Assembly: GCA_031272415.1 (NCBI GenBank)
Contig: JAISTU010000176.1
Coordinates: 1 to 5,396, forward strand
Direction: 5' to 3'
Origin: Bacteroidales bacterium
GTDB lineage: Bacteria; Bacteroidota; Bacteroidia; Bacteroidales; WCHB1-69
Length of the DNA stretch: 5,396 nucleotides
Positions within the stretch are counted from its first letter, which is position 1. Each line of letters starts with the position of its first letter. The notes below the pieces were generated by a model. It was given only the letters and a program-made list of their open reading frames with translations, was not told where the DNA came from and ran no database searches. Of the stretch, positions 5,196 through 5,396 are shown piece by piece. The translations under genes were made by a program, and so were the position numbers.

Positions 5196-5285
5196 AAATG
5201 GAAAATGTACAGATTTTAGAACGTTTTTCTCCCAAAATGCAAAAAAAAATCTACACTCTAACTTTCATCTCTCCACTAAAAAAGA
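5196..5285 (+). repeat. Dispersed heptamer repeat, copy C (degenerate)
   Basis: On the plus strand: AAATGGA, ATTTTAGAAC, TTTTTCTCCC, AAAATGC, an A-tract, TCTACACTCTA, a degenerate heptamer stretch and a final A-tract. The left part matches copies A and B closely, while only the first heptamer is intact. It ends one base before the stop codon of the outer-membrane gene on the minus strand. Confidence 0.75.
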
Positions 5286-5286
5286 A

Positions 5287-5396
5287 TCATCTTCCTATTT
5301 TAAATCCTAATGTAAGGGCAAAGATGCTTTTGGTGTAGGAGGTAGTGTAAGGATTGAGAGTGCCGGCATCGTAAAAAACACCTTTATCTTTTGAGA
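5287..5396 (-). CDS. C-terminal end of a probable outer-membrane beta-barrel protein (partial)
   Basis: These are the last 35 codons of a gene entering from the right edge, ending in TGA at 5287-5289. The peptide ends TTSYTKSIFALTLGFKIGR: alternating polar and hydrophobic residues with a final GFKIG strand, as in the closing strand of Bacteroidota outer-membrane barrel proteins (PorT-like or generic OMP beta-barrel). The fragment is too short to name a family. Other frames of this stretch are closed or lack a protein-like pattern. Confidence 0.6.
   Translation of the reverse strand, partial: SKDKGVFYDAGTLNPYTTSYTKSIFALTLGFKIGR

Overview
The window looks like a piece of a Bacteroidota (Bacteroidetes) chromosome, probably from the Cytophagales/Chitinophagales/Saprospirales side, although the exact lineage cannot be fixed from this sequence. 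The reasons are a DUF4837 lipoprotein (a Bacteroidota-restricted family), promoter boxes of the Bacteroidota type TAnnTTTG, no Shine-Dalgarno sequences before the starts, an Rpn/PDDEXK_2-type protein, an RHS core of the style common in this phylum, and AT-rich spacers. All seven genes or gene fragments lie on the minus strand, so the window reads from right to left.

Layout from left to right: (1) the first 53 codons of an Rpn-family nuclease/transposase-like gene (1-161). (2) An AT-rich spacer with a promoter and a heptamer repeat. (3) An RHS tip cassette: an orphan RHS C-terminal end (968-1951; about 117 residues of RHS core plus an unrecognised glycine-rich tip of about 210 residues) followed 35 bp downstream by a small membrane-anchored protein (420-932) that is the best candidate for its immunity protein. 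(4) A second heptamer repeat. (5) A tight co-directional block in transcription order thyA (4042-4836), a two-domain universal stress protein (3125-3970) and a DUF4837 lipoprotein (2102-3103). A convincing promoter lies only before thyA. (6) A 450-bp spacer (4837-5286) that is almost entirely repeat mosaic: a heptamer repeat, a 93-nt imperfect hairpin, two GC-rich palindromic bits and another heptamer repeat. (7) The last 35 codons of an outer-membrane beta-barrel-like gene (5287-5396).

The metabolic core is ordinary: ThyA makes dTMP, and its catalytic residues are all at the E. coli positions. The two unusual things are the orphan RHS toxin-tip/immunity candidate pair, whose tip and partner I cannot assign to a known toxin family, and a dispersed intergenic repeat family. 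Its members have the form TTTTAGAAC - spacer - AAATGC - A-tract - TCT - heptamers - A-tract. It occurs four times here. Two copies lie at an identical distance upstream of promoter boxes of unrelated genes (the Rpn gene and thyA), two lie within a few bases of stop codons, and one inverted pair brackets the RHS cassette.
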